Notes: a model not told the origin generated them from the sequence alone. Counted from the stretch's first letter, positions 24,572-34,904 are shown. The stretch is DNA of 64,000 nucleotides from JAAYHG01 sp012735455 (GCA_050951365.1 JBMNIX010000010.1:1-64000), one strand, 5' to 3'. Numbers and translations: made by a program.

Positions 24572-26788
24572 CTACAGGTATGACAGCGGGTCAACATCCA
24601 CGCTCAGTCGCACCCTCTGCCGTTTGCACTCTGGTTTAAGCTCCGTGAGCAGCACGCCCAGGTCCTCCTTTAGCGAAGCCAGGTTGTCACCTTTGAATAC
24701 CACCTGCCATCGGTAGTTATCTCCCTGTTTAAGAAAGGGGCTGGGCGCAGGACCTTCTATTCCCTGGCCAACTCGCTTCCCAATCCTCTCGACCACAAAC
24801 CCCAGGACACGCTGTAGTACTCCCTCTGCAGGACCGATGGCCCGCAGGAGTACTACTTCCACAAATGGCGGGTAACGGCGGCGCCGCCTGCGCTCCAGCT
24901 CTATACGATAAAAACCCTCATAATCATGTCGTCCAGCGCAAACAATACTGGGGTGTTCCGGATTGTAGGTCTGGAGAATCACCCGCCCTGCCGCTTTACC
25001 TCGACCAGCGCGTCCAGCTACCTGCTCCAAGAGCTGAAAAGTACGTTCCCAGGCATAGGGGTCCGGCAGGTGCAGGCTGAGATCTGCACTGATAATACCA
25101 ACCACTGAAACCCTGGCAAAATCAAGTCCCTTAGCCACCATCTGCGTGCCTACAAGAATGTTCGCTTCGCGGCGCCCGAAGGCAGTTAGTATCTTGTCGT
25201 GAGCACCGCGCTCTGCGGTAGTATCGGCATCTAGACGCAGAACGCGAGCCCCGGGCAGTAGCCGGGTGGCTTCAGCTTCAACTCTCTCGGTTCCACAGCC
25301 AAACTCTCTCACCAGGTTGCTCCCACAGCGGGGACAAACCTGGTACGGCCGCTCACTATAACCACAGTGGTGGCATACTAAGCGCCTGCCACCTTTGTGC
25401 CAGGTCAAAGCTATCTCGCAATGCGGGCAGGTTGCCACCTGGCCGCAGTGACGGCAAAGTATAAAGGTACTATAGCCACGGCGATTAAGAAACAAAATGG
25501 CTTGTTCGCCCCGCAATAAAGCTACGCGCAAAGACTCCAGCAGATCGCGGCTAAAAATGCTGCGATTTCCTGCGGCCAGTTCTGCACGCATGTCTACTAC
25601 CGTTACTTGCGGCAGGGATTGACTGGCCACTCGCTCTGGTAGAGTTAGAAGCCGGTAATTACCGCTTTGAGCGCGGTAGTAGGAGGTTACCGAGGGAGTA
25701 GCGCTTCCTAAAACAACAACCGCATTTTCCTCGGCAGCACGCTTCAGGGCTACATCACGCGCCGCGTAGCGCGGGCTCTCATCCTGTTTATACGCAGGCT
25801 CGTGCTCTTCGTCCAAGATGATTAACCCTAGTTTATTTACAGGTGCAAAAACTGCCGACCGGGCACCTACCACCACACGGGCTTCGCCACGCTGGATCCT
25901 TTGCCACTCCGCGTATCTTTCCCGCACCGCAAGTGCGCTATGTAGCACAGCGACCTGGCTACCAAAGCGACTTTGGAACCGCCTTACGGTCTGAGGTGTT
26001 AAAGCAATCTCCGGCACCAAAACAATACCCCCACGCCCTGAGCGTGCAGAGGCAGCCAAAGCTTGGAGGTAAACCTCTGTTTTGCCGCTGCCGGTAACAC
26101 CGTGAAGCAAGAAGGTCTCAGTTTGCTCCGCCTCTAGTGCTGCTGTAATCTGTTCAACGGCCTGTGCCTGATCACGATTCAGCTCAGGCGCTACCCCCGT
26201 TGGTAACAGGGTACACGAAGCTGTACCCAAGGGTAGCTCCCTTAGGGTCAGAACCCCTCGTTTGAGCAAAGCATCGAGACTGGAAGATCCAGCCTGCGCC
26301 CGACGCAACAACTCAGTCTTAGTAAGCCCTTGCGCGGCAGCCGCGGCCACTTGCAGTAGTCTGGCCTGTGCCGGCGCCCGCGGTTCCAGTTCAGAGCTTA
26401 GGCTAGAAGCCACCTCTCTTGCACAGTTCAACTCCACTACCTGCGGTAGCCGCGGTACTCTGAACCTACCGCTGGCTCCAGGCGGAATAATAAGGCGCAC
26501 CGCCTCTACAAGGTGACAAAGGTAGTACTCTGAAATCCACCGCGCCAACGCCCAAGTACGGACTGTGAAAAGATCCTGGGCAATAATCTCAGCAATGGGC
26601 TTGATCCCTGGGGCCTCGGGGGCAGGCTCCGGTGTTACATAACCAGTAAGCCACCGCCGATTAAAAGGCACCTTTACCTGAGTACCGCACCGAACACTTC
26701 CTCTCAGTTCTGGCGGTACACTGTAAGTGAACAGCTTGTTAGTAGCAGCTGTTACATGATCCACCACAACGGCGGCAAGCTCTATCAT
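24572..26788 (-). CDS. priA: Primosomal protein N' (replication restart helicase PriA)
   Basis: 738 residues. The N-terminal DNA-binding domain is followed by the helicase core with Walker A GVTGSGKTEVYLQ, DEEH box ILDEEHEPAYKQ, and LGSATPS. A zinc region has CRHCGQVATCPHC, CHHCGY and CPRCGS. The C-terminal helicase motifs include GTQMVAKGLDF and EQVAGRAGRG. PriA reloads replisomes on stalled forks. It follows coaBC by 22 bases. Confidence 0.97.
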   Translation of the reverse strand: MIELAAVVVDHVTAATNKLFTYSVPPELRGSVRCGTQVKVPFNRRWLTGYVTPEPAPEAPGIKPIAEIIAQDLFTVRTWALARWISEYYLCHLVEAVRLIIPPGASGRFRVPRLPQVVELNCAREVASSLSSELEPRAPAQARLLQVAAAAAQGLTKTELLRRAQAGSSSLDALLKRGVLTLRELPLGTASCTLLPTGVAPELNRDQAQAVEQITAALEAEQTETFLLHGVTGSGKTEVYLQALAASARSGRGGIVLVPEIALTPQTVRRFQSRFGSQVAVLHSALAVRERYAEWQRIQRGEARVVVGARSAVFAPVNKLGLIILDEEHEPAYKQDESPRYAARDVALKRAAEENAVVVLGSATPSVTSYYRAQSGNYRLLTLPERVASQSLPQVTVVDMRAELAAGNRSIFSRDLLESLRVALLRGEQAILFLNRRGYSTFILCRHCGQVATCPHCEIALTWHKGGRRLVCHHCGYSERPYQVCPRCGSNLVREFGCGTERVEAEATRLLPGARVLRLDADTTAERGAHDKILTAFGRREANILVGTQMVAKGLDFARVSVVGIISADLSLHLPDPYAWERTFQLLEQVAGRAGRGKAAGRVILQTYNPEHPSIVCAGRHDYEGFYRIELERRRRRRYPPFVEVVLLRAIGPAEGVLQRVLGFVVERIGKRVGQGIEGPAPSPFLKQGDNYRWQVVFKGDNLASLKEDLGVLLTELKPECKRQRVRLSVDVDPLSYL

Positions 26789-26810
26789 TGGTCAATCCTT
26801 CCTTTAAGGA

Positions 26811-28028
26811 TTACTTCGCTGAAGCGGCTTGGATTTCCTCTCGCCGTAACAAGACCCGTTCCCAAATTGCCACTGCTATCTCGTCCTTAAGAGCCAGCGG
26901 GAGCTCTTCCACCCGACCGTCCGGCCAGAGGATCTTGACTTCGTTGTTGTCGCTGGCAAAACCGGTATCGGTACGGGTTATATCGTTGGCCACAATGAAG
27001 TCAAGCCGCTTGCGCCTCAGCTTATGCTCTGCATTGACAATAAGATTAGAACTCTCCGCCGCAAAGCCCACCACTACCTGGCCAGTTTTTTTCCTTCTGG
27101 CCACTTGCTCCAATATGTCTTCTGTCCGCTCCAGCTCCAAGGAAAGGCTCTCACCCTTTTTCTTTATCTTCTCGCTGCTGTAAGATCGCGGCCGAAAATC
27201 CGCTACCGCTGCGGCCATCACCAAAGCATCTGCCGTATTCAGGTGCGCAAGAACTGCCGTCAGCATTTCTTGGGCTGTGGTCACCTCTATCAAGCGAACA
27301 CCTGCCGGTGGAACTAAAGCTGTAGGACCGCTTACCAGGGTAACCTCCGCTCCCAATTCCGCTGCCACCTTCGCCAAGGCATAACCCATCTTGCCTGTAG
27401 ACCGATTCGAAAGGTAACGAACCGGGTCAATAGGTTCCCTTGTAGGACCTGCAGTCACGAGGACGCGGAACCCAGCCAGGTCAGTCCTAGGATGAAGCAG
27501 CCTTTTCGCCGCCGCAACAATCTTCTCGGGCGACGCCAGTCGCCCAGGCCCCGTTGTCCCACAAGCCAACCGTCCTTCCTCCGGTGGCATAATATGGAAA
27601 CCCCGCTGCTGCAGGAGAGACAGGTTGTGCTGCACAGCAGGGTTCAAATACATGTTGCAATTCATAGCAGGGGCCACAAGTACAGGGGCCTTGGTGGCCA
27701 ATACCGTAGCCGTCAGCATATCGTCAGCCAAACCATGTGCCATTTTAGCGATGACATTTGCCGTGGCTGGGGCTATCAAGACCAGGTCGGCCGCCTCGGC
27801 GTAGGCCACATGGCCTACATTCCAAATGGGAGGTACTGCGAACATATCCACCACAACCGGATGTCCGGTAAGGGTTTGAAAAGTCAAAGGGGCAATAAAC
27901 TTGGTAGCACCTTGCGTCATCACCACCCGGACTTCATAGCCACTCTTGGCCAAACTACTGGCTACTTCTGCTGCCTTATAAGCCGCGATACCGCCTGAGA
28001 TCCCTAAGACAACCGTCTTCTGTTCCAT
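26811..28028 (-). CDS. coaBC: Bifunctional phosphopantothenoylcysteine decarboxylase/synthase
   Basis: 405 residues. The N-terminal flavodoxin-like decarboxylase (CoaC) has GISGGIAAYKA, APAMNCNMY and the cysteine loop EEGRLACGTTGPGRL. The C-terminal synthase (CoaB, from about 190) has VLVTAGPTREPIDPVRYLSNRSTGKMG and AAAVADF. It makes 4'-phosphopantetheine for CoA. It lies between rpoZ and priA, the common Firmicutes order. Confidence 0.97.
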   Translation of the reverse strand: MEQKTVVLGISGGIAAYKAAEVASSLAKSGYEVRVVMTQGATKFIAPLTFQTLTGHPVVVDMFAVPPIWNVGHVAYAEAADLVLIAPATANVIAKMAHGLADDMLTATVLATKAPVLVAPAMNCNMYLNPAVQHNLSLLQQRGFHIMPPEEGRLACGTTGPGRLASPEKIVAAAKRLLHPRTDLAGFRVLVTAGPTREPIDPVRYLSNRSTGKMGYALAKVAAELGAEVTLVSGPTALVPPAGVRLIEVTTAQEMLTAVLAHLNTADALVMAAAVADFRPRSYSSEKIKKKGESLSLELERTEDILEQVARRKKTGQVVVGFAAESSNLIVNAEHKLRRKRLDFIVANDITRTDTGFASDNNEVKILWPDGRVEELPLALKDEIAVAIWERVLLRREEIQAASAK

Positions 28029-28040
28029 CCAACGCCACCC

Positions 28041-28238
28041 CTATTTATCCCCTGTCATTACTGTAACTTTGCCAGCAGCAATCTCCTGCAGTGCAACGGT
28101 AACTGGTTTCCCCTGGGCGTCGGCGATCCGCGGTGCCGCACCGCTCATGAGCTGGCGGGCACGCTTGGCTGCAACTGTAACCAACAAATACTTGTTCCCC
28201 ACCTTGCTGCGAAGCAAATCCAGCTCTGGTCCTCTCAT
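28041..28238 (-). CDS. rpoZ: RNA polymerase omega subunit
   Basis: 65 residues. NKYLLVTVAAKRARQLMSG and KPVTVALQEIAAGKV are the omega signature; it is at the short end of the family. ATG 28238 overlaps the gmk stop (ATGA). Omega helps assemble RNA polymerase. The gmk-rpoZ-coaBC order is conserved. Confidence 0.93.
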   Translation of the reverse strand: MRGPELDLLRSKVGNKYLLVTVAAKRARQLMSGAAPRIADAQGKPVTVALQEIAAGKVTVMTGDK

Positions 28239-28861
28239 TCTGGCTGTCCCTCCAACCTTGCCTTAAGCTCCTCATCGCTGAAGTGCTTAACACGGGCGCG
28301 TTCCGCCACGAGGATGGCCTCTATCTTGGCTACCGCCTCTTGCACCGTGTCATTAATCACTAGGTAGTCATAATTCCTTATCTGAGCGATCTCATTCCTG
28401 GCTGCACTCAGGCGACGCCTACGCTCTTCCTCTATTTCGGTACCACGGCATGTTATGCGTCGCCCTAACTCCTCCAGAGTTGGAGGCAAGAGAAAGACAA
28501 AAACTCCAGCGGGGTAGTTAGCTTTGACCTGCATTGCCCCCTGGGTGTCTATTTCTAAGAGCACGTCACGACCGCTGGAGAGCATCCTCTCTACATAGGA
28601 ACGAGGCGTACCATAATAATTACCGTACACCTCAGCCCACTCCAAGAACTCGCCTCTCTCAATACGGGATTGGAACTCTTCCTTGGTTAAGAAAAAGTAG
28701 TTGACCCCATCCCTCTCTCCTGCACGTGGTGCCCTAGTTGTAGCTGATACAGAGTATGCTAAGTGCGGCAATCTCTCACGCAACCGGCCACAAACAGTAC
28801 CCTTTCCGGTACCGGAGGGTCCAGAGATTACCAGCAATACCCCCTGCGGCACTCTCCTCAC
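28235..28861 (-). CDS. gmk: Guanylate kinase
   Basis: 208 residues. Walker A SGPSGTGKGTV (about 13-23), the GMP-binding stretch SVSATTRAPRAGERDGVNYFF and LLEIDTQGAMQVK are present. It phosphorylates GMP to GDP. GTG is the likely start, 3 bases after the remA stop. Confidence 0.97.
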   Translation of the reverse strand: MRRVPQGVLLVISGPSGTGKGTVCGRLRERLPHLAYSVSATTRAPRAGERDGVNYFFLTKEEFQSRIERGEFLEWAEVYGNYYGTPRSYVERMLSSGRDVLLEIDTQGAMQVKANYPAGVFVFLLPPTLEELGRRITCRGTEIEEERRRRLSAARNEIAQIRNYDYLVINDTVQEAVAKIEAILVAERARVKHFSDEELKARLEGQPE

Positions 28862-28864
28862 TCC

Positions 28865-29131
28865 CTACTCTTCGCGCTCATCAGCCTGCTCTTTCTCACC
28901 CAAGCGGTTGGCTACCGTTTCCGGCTGTACTGCTGAAAGGATAACGTGGTCACTGTCGGTAATGATTACAGCACGAGTACGCCGGCCGTAGGTAGCATCA
29001 ATGAGCATACCCCTATCCCTGGCCTCCTGCACAATGCGTTTGATTGGCGCGGATTCGGGACTAACAATGGCCACGATTCGGTTCGCAGAAACAATATTCC
29101 CGAAACCAATATTTATCAGTCGGATGTCCAT
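28865..29131 (-). CDS. remA: RemA/DUF370 extracellular matrix regulator
   Basis: 88 residues beginning [20 protein letters not shown], with [26 protein letters not shown], the DUF370 signature. In Bacillus RemA is a DNA-binding activator of matrix and osmoprotection genes. It sits between yicC and gmk as in most Firmicutes. Confidence 0.95.
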   Translation of the reverse strand: MDIRLINIGFGNIVSANRIVAIVSPESAPIKRIVQEARDRGMLIDATYGRRTRAVIITDSDHVILSAVQPETVANRLGEKEQADEREE

Positions 29132-29153
29132 GATATGACCTCCTTGGGCTTAT

Positions 29154-30026
29154 TTACTCGATATTCTGCACCTGCTCGCGCATCTTCTCTAGCTCCGCCT
29201 TGCAGTCTACTACTAAGCTGCTAATCCTCAGACCCTGAGCCTTAGAGCCAATGGTATTCACCTCGCGGTTGGCCTCCTGCAGCAAGAACTCCAGACGACG
29301 GCCAACCGGTTCCTCCTTTGCTATGGTGGCCGCAAGCTGGTCGCAGTGGCTGAGTAGTCGTACGATCTCTTCGGTAATATCAGCTCGTTCAGCCAGGAAG
29401 GCTACCTCCTGGGCCAATCTGCCCTCATCTACACCGCTTTCCGCCACTAGTGTTGCCAAACGTTGGCGTAGCTTATCCTGGTAGAGTCGCGGAATCTCTC
29501 CGGCCTGCTCCATTATTGCCTGTGCCAGGGCCCGGAGCCGCTTGACCCTTATCTTAAGGTCGGCGGCCATGGCCTCCCCTTCTCGCTCGCGCATGGCCAC
29601 AAGCTGTGCCAAGGCCCGCTCTAAGGCCTCGGCACAGCCTGGCCACCATTCTTCCAAGTCTGCCTCTCTTTCTTCCAGACGCACCACTTCAGGTAGGGTA
29701 AGAAGAAAGGCCGCTGTGATGCCTGGCTCCACGCCTAGCTCCGCCGCAATGGCTTGGGCCGCACCATAGTAGGACCCGGCTAAGTCGGTATCTACTTGTA
29801 CTTTCCTGGGTCCGATCTGGCCGCTCACGCCAACCCAAACCTCCACCCGGCCCCGGGCCAGTTCTTGCTGGAGCCGACTGCGCAGGCGTTCTTCCCATTC
29901 AGCCAATTCCCGTGGTAAACGGATAGACCACTCCAAGAAACGGTGGTTTAAGGTGCGGATCTCGACTGTAAAAGTGGTTTCGCCTCGGCGGGCACTGCCC
30001 CGACCGAAACCAGTCATGCTGTGCAC
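29154..30026 (-). CDS. YicC/YloC-family endoribonuclease
   Basis: 290 residues from GTG 30026, starting MHSMTGFGRG; the family usually begins M-x-SMTGFG. The middle is coiled-coil rich and the end has EAGREVNTIGSKA-like text (LQEANREVNTIGSKAQ). Family members are stress-linked endoribonucleases. GTG 30026 starts 1 base after the dapL stop. A longer frame to 30101 would lie inside dapL and is not supported. Confidence 0.93.
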   Translation of the reverse strand: MHSMTGFGRGSARRGETTFTVEIRTLNHRFLEWSIRLPRELAEWEERLRSRLQQELARGRVEVWVGVSGQIGPRKVQVDTDLAGSYYGAAQAIAAELGVEPGITAAFLLTLPEVVRLEEREADLEEWWPGCAEALERALAQLVAMREREGEAMAADLKIRVKRLRALAQAIMEQAGEIPRLYQDKLRQRLATLVAESGVDEGRLAQEVAFLAERADITEEIVRLLSHCDQLAATIAKEEPVGRRLEFLLQEANREVNTIGSKAQGLRISSLVVDCKAELEKMREQVQNIE

Positions 30027-30027
30027 A

Positions 30028-31212
30028 TTATCGCTTCTTCCCTGTGAAAGTAATACCCTGCTCCCGCAGGCGTTGCACTGCCTCAGCCATGCGTGCCTCA
30101 TCCACTGTTAGGGCCACCCGGAAGAAACCTTCGCCGTATTCGCCGTAACCATTACCCGGCGTAACGTTTACTCCACAGCGAGACAGTAGTTCGGCAGCGA
30201 AACTCTTTGAAGTATAGCCTTCCGGCACCGGTGCCCATACATAGAAGGTCCCTTTGGTAGGCTCCAGCTGCCAACCCAGACTGTTAAGGCCCTGGATCAA
30301 TACATCGCGACGCCCAGCATACATCTTGTTCATCTCAGCGATCATGTCCTGGGGACCCGTTAGAGCCGCCCGGGCGGCCAACTGCACAGCGTTGAACACA
30401 CCGGAGTCTATGTTGGTCTTGATGATGGAAAGGGCAGCCAAAACGTCTTTGTTACCTACAGCAAAGGCCACCCGCCAGCCCGTCATGTTATAAGGCTTGG
30501 ACAGCGAATTAAACTCCACACCCACCTCTTTCGCCCCGGGTGTGGCCAGGAAACTAGGGGCACGGTAACCATCAAAGGTGGTCTCACAGTAGGCAAAGTC
30601 ATGGCACACGATTATGTCATGCTTGCGGGCAAACTCCACCGTCGTGGCAAAAAACTCAGGGGTGGCTACAGCCGCAGTAGGGTTGTTGGGGTAATTCAGG
30701 AAAAGTAGCTTTGCCTTATCGGCCACCGCCGGTTCGACGGCGCTGTAGTCGGGTAAGAAGCCATTCTCTGCCAAGAGAGGCATGGCGTGAGGTATCCCTC
30801 CGGCCATAAGGGTCCCGGTACGGTATACCGGATAAGCCGGATCCGGTACCAGCGTAACGTCTCCTGGATCCACATAGGCCCAAAGGATGTGGGCAAGGCC
30901 CTCCTTGGAACCGATGAGGACTAACACCTCTGTCTCCGGGTCAAGTTCCACCCCGTAGCGGTCTTTGTACCAATCAGCAATAGCTCTCTTCAGCTCAGGC
31001 AGACCGTCGTAAGGAGGGTAACGATGGGTGCCAGGATCTTGGGCCGCTGCTGTGAGAGCTTCTATCACGTGTTCTGGAGTGGGCTTGTCCGGATCCCCTA
31101 TACCTAAATCGATCACGTCTACGCCACGGGCACGGGCCTCTGCCTTGAGTTTGTCAATCTCGGCAAAAAGATAAGGAGGAATGGTGGCAATTCGTCGGGC
31201 ACGCTGAACCAA
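30028..31212 (-). CDS. dapL: LL-diaminopimelate aminotransferase
   Basis: 394 residues, fold-type I PLP enzyme. VIDLGIGDPDKPTPEHVI, LNYPNNPTAAVA, VCHDFAYCETTFDGY and the Schiff-base lysine in EFNSLSKPYNMTGWRV are present. DapL converts tetrahydrodipicolinate directly to LL-DAP, skipping the succinyl or acetyl steps. dapF just upstream gives the next step, supporting this over a generic aminotransferase. The start is TTG 31212, with AGGA close ahead. Confidence 0.9.
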   Translation of the reverse strand: MVQRARRIATIPPYLFAEIDKLKAEARARGVDVIDLGIGDPDKPTPEHVIEALTAAAQDPGTHRYPPYDGLPELKRAIADWYKDRYGVELDPETEVLVLIGSKEGLAHILWAYVDPGDVTLVPDPAYPVYRTGTLMAGGIPHAMPLLAENGFLPDYSAVEPAVADKAKLLFLNYPNNPTAAVATPEFFATTVEFARKHDIIVCHDFAYCETTFDGYRAPSFLATPGAKEVGVEFNSLSKPYNMTGWRVAFAVGNKDVLAALSIIKTNIDSGVFNAVQLAARAALTGPQDMIAEMNKMYAGRRDVLIQGLNSLGWQLEPTKGTFYVWAPVPEGYTSKSFAAELLSRCGVNVTPGNGYGEYGEGFFRVALTVDEARMAEAVQRLREQGITFTGKKR

Positions 31213-31313
31213 TTTCCTAAACCTCGCTTTCTCACTGTGATTTATTAGCGGACGCTATGCCAGCGTATGTAAACCAACTAAAGTAACTTACCGGATGAAG
31301 AAAGACGTAGCGC

Positions 31314-32159
31314 TCAATGCGGTAGCTCCAGCAGGTATTCTCCTGCGAAAACCTCCGTGGCAGGACCGGTCATGTAGACGTGATCATCCTCTCCCCAGAG
31401 AATGTCCAGGTTTCCACCAGGCAGCTCCACCGTGGCATGGCGCTCAAGGCGTCCAGTTAGTGCCAGACCCACCACCGTAGCACAAGCACCGGTGCCGCAA
31501 GCCAGGGTAGGACCCGCACCCCGCTCCCAAACCCGTACCCGCACCACACCGGGCGTTAGCACCTGGGCAAACTCCACGTTTACTTTTTGCGGAAAAGCGT
31601 TGTGCTTCTCAACTGCCGGACCTAGTTTCTCGAAGGGAATAGTTGTCAGATCCGGCACAGGTATCACCGCATGGGGGTTACCCATGGAGACACCGGTAAA
31701 GCAAAGCCTCTCGCCCTCAACCTCTAAAGGAGCTTCTACGACCGGGCCTGCACCAAAGCCGACAACAGGAATATCACCGGCCTGCAGGCGTGGCCGACCC
31801 ATGTCCACTTGGACCTCATTTACCCGGCCATTGGTCACCAAGAGTTTGGGCTTGATTATCCCCGCCAGGGTCTCTACCGTAAGCTCAGTCTTGTTGCTTA
31901 GGCCTTGCTCATACACGTACTTAGCAAAACAACGGATTCCATTACCGCACATTTCCGGCTCGCTGCCATCCGGATTAAAGATTCGCATCCTAAAATCGGC
32001 CTTATCGCTGGGCAGCACCAGAATAAGGCCATCGGCCCCGATGCCAAACTTGCGATCGCAGATAGAACGCGCCGCCTCGCTCAGGTCTACGAGCATTGGG
32101 TCTATGCCGTGGGTAAGAACAAAATCGTTGCCCAGCCCGTGAATTTTGCGAAATAGCAC
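31314..32159 (-). CDS. dapF: Diaminopimelate epimerase
   Basis: 281 residues. The two catalytic cysteines are in EPEMCGNGIRCF and TLACGTGACA. The enzyme turns LL-DAP to meso-DAP for lysine and peptidoglycan. GTG 32159 is the best start (MLFRKIHGLGNDF) though its ribosome-binding site is poor. It is 101 bases ahead of dapL. Confidence 0.96.
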   Translation of the reverse strand: MLFRKIHGLGNDFVLTHGIDPMLVDLSEAARSICDRKFGIGADGLILVLPSDKADFRMRIFNPDGSEPEMCGNGIRCFAKYVYEQGLSNKTELTVETLAGIIKPKLLVTNGRVNEVQVDMGRPRLQAGDIPVVGFGAGPVVEAPLEVEGERLCFTGVSMGNPHAVIPVPDLTTIPFEKLGPAVEKHNAFPQKVNVEFAQVLTPGVVRVRVWERGAGPTLACGTGACATVVGLALTGRLERHATVELPGGNLDILWGEDDHVYMTGPATEVFAGEYLLELPH

Positions 32160-32174
32160 GCTTAGGCCCCACTT

Positions 32175-34829
32175 TCATGTATTATTACCCATTATATCAA
32201 TCTGCCGTCTATCTGTCCACCCGGATGCCCAGAGCAGGCCTTGCCAGAGCAGCTGCCCACCAGCTAACAGGAAGAGCAGCCCCCACTGTTCGTGGGTCAG
32301 AGGCACTGTCGAGAAGGCCTGACTGAGGAAAGGACTATAAATCACCGCCAACTGCATCAAGAAAGAGGTGGTTGTGGCCACCAGAAGGAAAGGGTTGCTA
32401 AAGAACCCCACAGCAAACACCGATCTTGTCTCGGAACGGCACTCCAGCACATAGAACAGTTGCTGCAGGACCAGAACGGTGAAAGCCATGGTACGAGCCA
32501 GTTCCAGACTGCCCCCACTGTTTAAGGTCAAGATGAACACGGCTACGGTAAAGAAGCCAATGCCTACACCCCGTTGGAGAATCTTGGCGGATAGGCCTCG
32601 GGAAAAAACGATCTCGCCGGGATGGCGCGGCCAACGTTCCATAATATCCGGGGCGGGAGGATCAAAAGCCAATGCCAAGGCCGGCAGCCCGTCTGTCACC
32701 AGGTTTACCCACAGGATTTGAATCGGCAGAAGTGGGAGCGGCAGACCGATGATGGCCGCCAAGAGCATGGTAATCACCTCACCGATGTTACAAGCCAAGA
32801 GGTAGCGGATAAACTTACGAATATTATCGTAAATGGCACGGCCTTCTTCCACGGCAGCAACAATGGTAGTAAAATTATCATCTTCAATCACCATAGACGA
32901 GGCCTCCTTGGCCACGTCGGTACCGCTTTGTCCCATGGCAATGCCGATGTCCGCTTCCTTTATCGCCGGGGCATCATTGATCCCATCTCCAGTCATGGCA
33001 ACAACGTGACCCTGGCGTTTCAGTGCGCGCACGATACGAAGCTTGTGTCGCGGACTAACCCTGGCATAGACGCAAATTCTCCCCGCCCGCTCCTCCAGCT
33101 GGCGCTGGTTCCAAGCCTCTAACTCCGTTCCGGTGGCAACCCCCTCCTGCCAGGGAAGACCCAGTTCCTGGGCAATAGCCACGGCTGTGGTCTTATGGTC
33201 GCCGGTAATCATAACTGTCTTGATCCCTGCCCGACGGCAGCGGGCGATTGCCTCTCGTACACCAGGGCGAGGGGGATCATTTAGACCTATTAAACCCACG
33301 AAGGTTAGATCGTTCTCCAGAGACGGATCCACCGAACCGGGGAAACTGGACAGGTCCCTGTAGGCCACAGCCAACACCCGCATAGACTGCCCTGCCATCT
33401 CTTCGTTTTGTGCCAGCCAGAAGGCCTTTTCCGCTGCCGTGAGGGGCAGTACCCTGCGTCCGTTATGAATACTCCGGCAGCGGTCCAACACCACATCCGG
33501 GGCACCCTTAACCATAATCCGTACACCGGGGCCCCAGGTGTGTACCGTACTCATGAGCTTACGCTCCGAGCTAAAAGGGACCTCAGCCAGGCGTGGATGC
33601 AACTGCTCCAAGAAGCCGCGCACCAGCCCCGCCGCTGCCGCAGCTGTAACCAGTGCTACCTCAGTAGGATCACCAGTGGCCGACCAACGAACCCTCTCGG
33701 AGCCTCTGCGGCGCCAGAGCCCACCTACTTCCAGACCAGACCTTTTTAAAGTAGCATCGTTGCAAAGAGCGCCAATGGTAAGGGCCAGCTCCTTGTCTTC
33801 GCTTCTAACCTCACGCAGGGTCATCCTGTTTTCCGTGAGTGTGCCGGTCTTATCAACACAGATGACTGAAGCGCAACCCAAGGTTTCCACCGCAGGTAGC
33901 TTGCGGACAATGGCCCGGCGGCGTACCATGCGCTGTACACCGACAGCCAGTGCCAAAGTTACAACAGCAGGTAGCCCCTCGGGAATAGCAGCCACTGCTA
34001 AGCTAATAGCCGCCATGAGTAGCTCCAGTAGAGAGCCACCCCGCCATATACCTAAGGCCATCACCACCAGACAAATAGCCACACATCCGGCTACCAAGAC
34101 CCGCCCCAGTTGATCCAACCGTCTTTGTAACGGCGTCAATTCCCCTTTCTCCCGGCGTAGGAGCCGCGCAATCTGGCCGGTTTCGGTATTAAGGCCGGTA
34201 GCTACAACCACCGCCTCAGCCCGTCCACGCGTAACTAAAGTCCCAGCGAACACCAGGTTACGACGTTCGGCCAAGGGTACGCTCGCCTCAACCTCCCCTA
34301 CCTCTTTCTCTACCGGTACGGACTCTCCTGTAAGGGCTGATTCATCACAAGCCAAGTCCCAGCTTTTTACCAGGCGCGCATCTGCTGGTATCCTGTCTCC
34401 CGCCGTGAGCAACAGGATATCCCCGGGTACCACCTCTGCCGCCGGCACCTCTACTGCAAATGTGCCACGGCGACACTTGGCGCGCGGCGCCGTGATCTTA
34501 TTCAAGGCCGCTAAGGAACGTTCGGCACGATACTCTTGAACAAACCCTAAACAAGCATTCAAGACAATGATGGCCAGAATAGTGACGGCATCACTCCACT
34601 CGCCCAGGATCATGGAAAGGAGGGCGGCAATCATTAGAACCATCACCATAAAGTCTTGAAACTGGGCCAGAAAAACCTCGAAAGAGCTCTTTCGGGAACC
34701 AGCAGGCAGCTCGTTTGGACCGTATTCCACAAGGCGCTGCCGAACTTGAGCCGGTTCCAAACCAGCTTCGGCATCGGTTCTTAAGTGATTGAGCAACTCA
34801 GGCAGAGGCCAAGCATGCCAAGGTTTCAA
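32175..34829 (-). CDS. P-type Ca2+-transporting ATPase (SERCA-like, type IIA)
   Basis: 884 residues. Phosphorylation motif CVDKTGTLTENRMT, actuator ALTGESVPVEKE, and hinge MTGDGINDAPAIKEADIG are all intact. Ion-site residues AAIPEGLPAVV in TM4 and NLVTDGLPALAL in TM6 match Ca2+ pumps rather than Na+ or H+ pumps. It would export Ca2+ (or Mn2+). The start is TTG 34829 after AGAGGAGATC. It is divergent from rqcH. Confidence 0.93.
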   Translation of the reverse strand: MKPWHAWPLPELLNHLRTDAEAGLEPAQVRQRLVEYGPNELPAGSRKSSFEVFLAQFQDFMVMVLMIAALLSMILGEWSDAVTILAIIVLNACLGFVQEYRAERSLAALNKITAPRAKCRRGTFAVEVPAAEVVPGDILLLTAGDRIPADARLVKSWDLACDESALTGESVPVEKEVGEVEASVPLAERRNLVFAGTLVTRGRAEAVVVATGLNTETGQIARLLRREKGELTPLQRRLDQLGRVLVAGCVAICLVVMALGIWRGGSLLELLMAAISLAVAAIPEGLPAVVTLALAVGVQRMVRRRAIVRKLPAVETLGCASVICVDKTGTLTENRMTLREVRSEDKELALTIGALCNDATLKRSGLEVGGLWRRRGSERVRWSATGDPTEVALVTAAAAAGLVRGFLEQLHPRLAEVPFSSERKLMSTVHTWGPGVRIMVKGAPDVVLDRCRSIHNGRRVLPLTAAEKAFWLAQNEEMAGQSMRVLAVAYRDLSSFPGSVDPSLENDLTFVGLIGLNDPPRPGVREAIARCRRAGIKTVMITGDHKTTAVAIAQELGLPWQEGVATGTELEAWNQRQLEERAGRICVYARVSPRHKLRIVRALKRQGHVVAMTGDGINDAPAIKEADIGIAMGQSGTDVAKEASSMVIEDDNFTTIVAAVEEGRAIYDNIRKFIRYLLACNIGEVITMLLAAIIGLPLPLLPIQILWVNLVTDGLPALALAFDPPAPDIMERWPRHPGEIVFSRGLSAKILQRGVGIGFFTVAVFILTLNSGGSLELARTMAFTVLVLQQLFYVLECRSETRSVFAVGFFSNPFLLVATTTSFLMQLAVIYSPFLSQAFSTVPLTHEQWGLLFLLAGGQLLWQGLLWASGWTDRRQIDIMGNNT

Positions 34830-34904
34830 GATCTCCTCTCCCTTCCCTGGACTGGTTCCTACAATCCCTATGCCAGTAGAGGAAGAAAAATGCCCGGCTT
34901 GAAA

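Noticed and set aside
31402..32142. 246-codon open frame on the plus strand
   Set aside because: It lies wholly antisense to dapF, which is intact, and shows no family features.
34860..34875. Sigma-54-like word TGGCAT-N5-TTGTA ahead of the Ca2+ ATPase gene
   Set aside because: The essential GC of the -12 element is GT, and no activator gene or enhancer palindrome is nearby.
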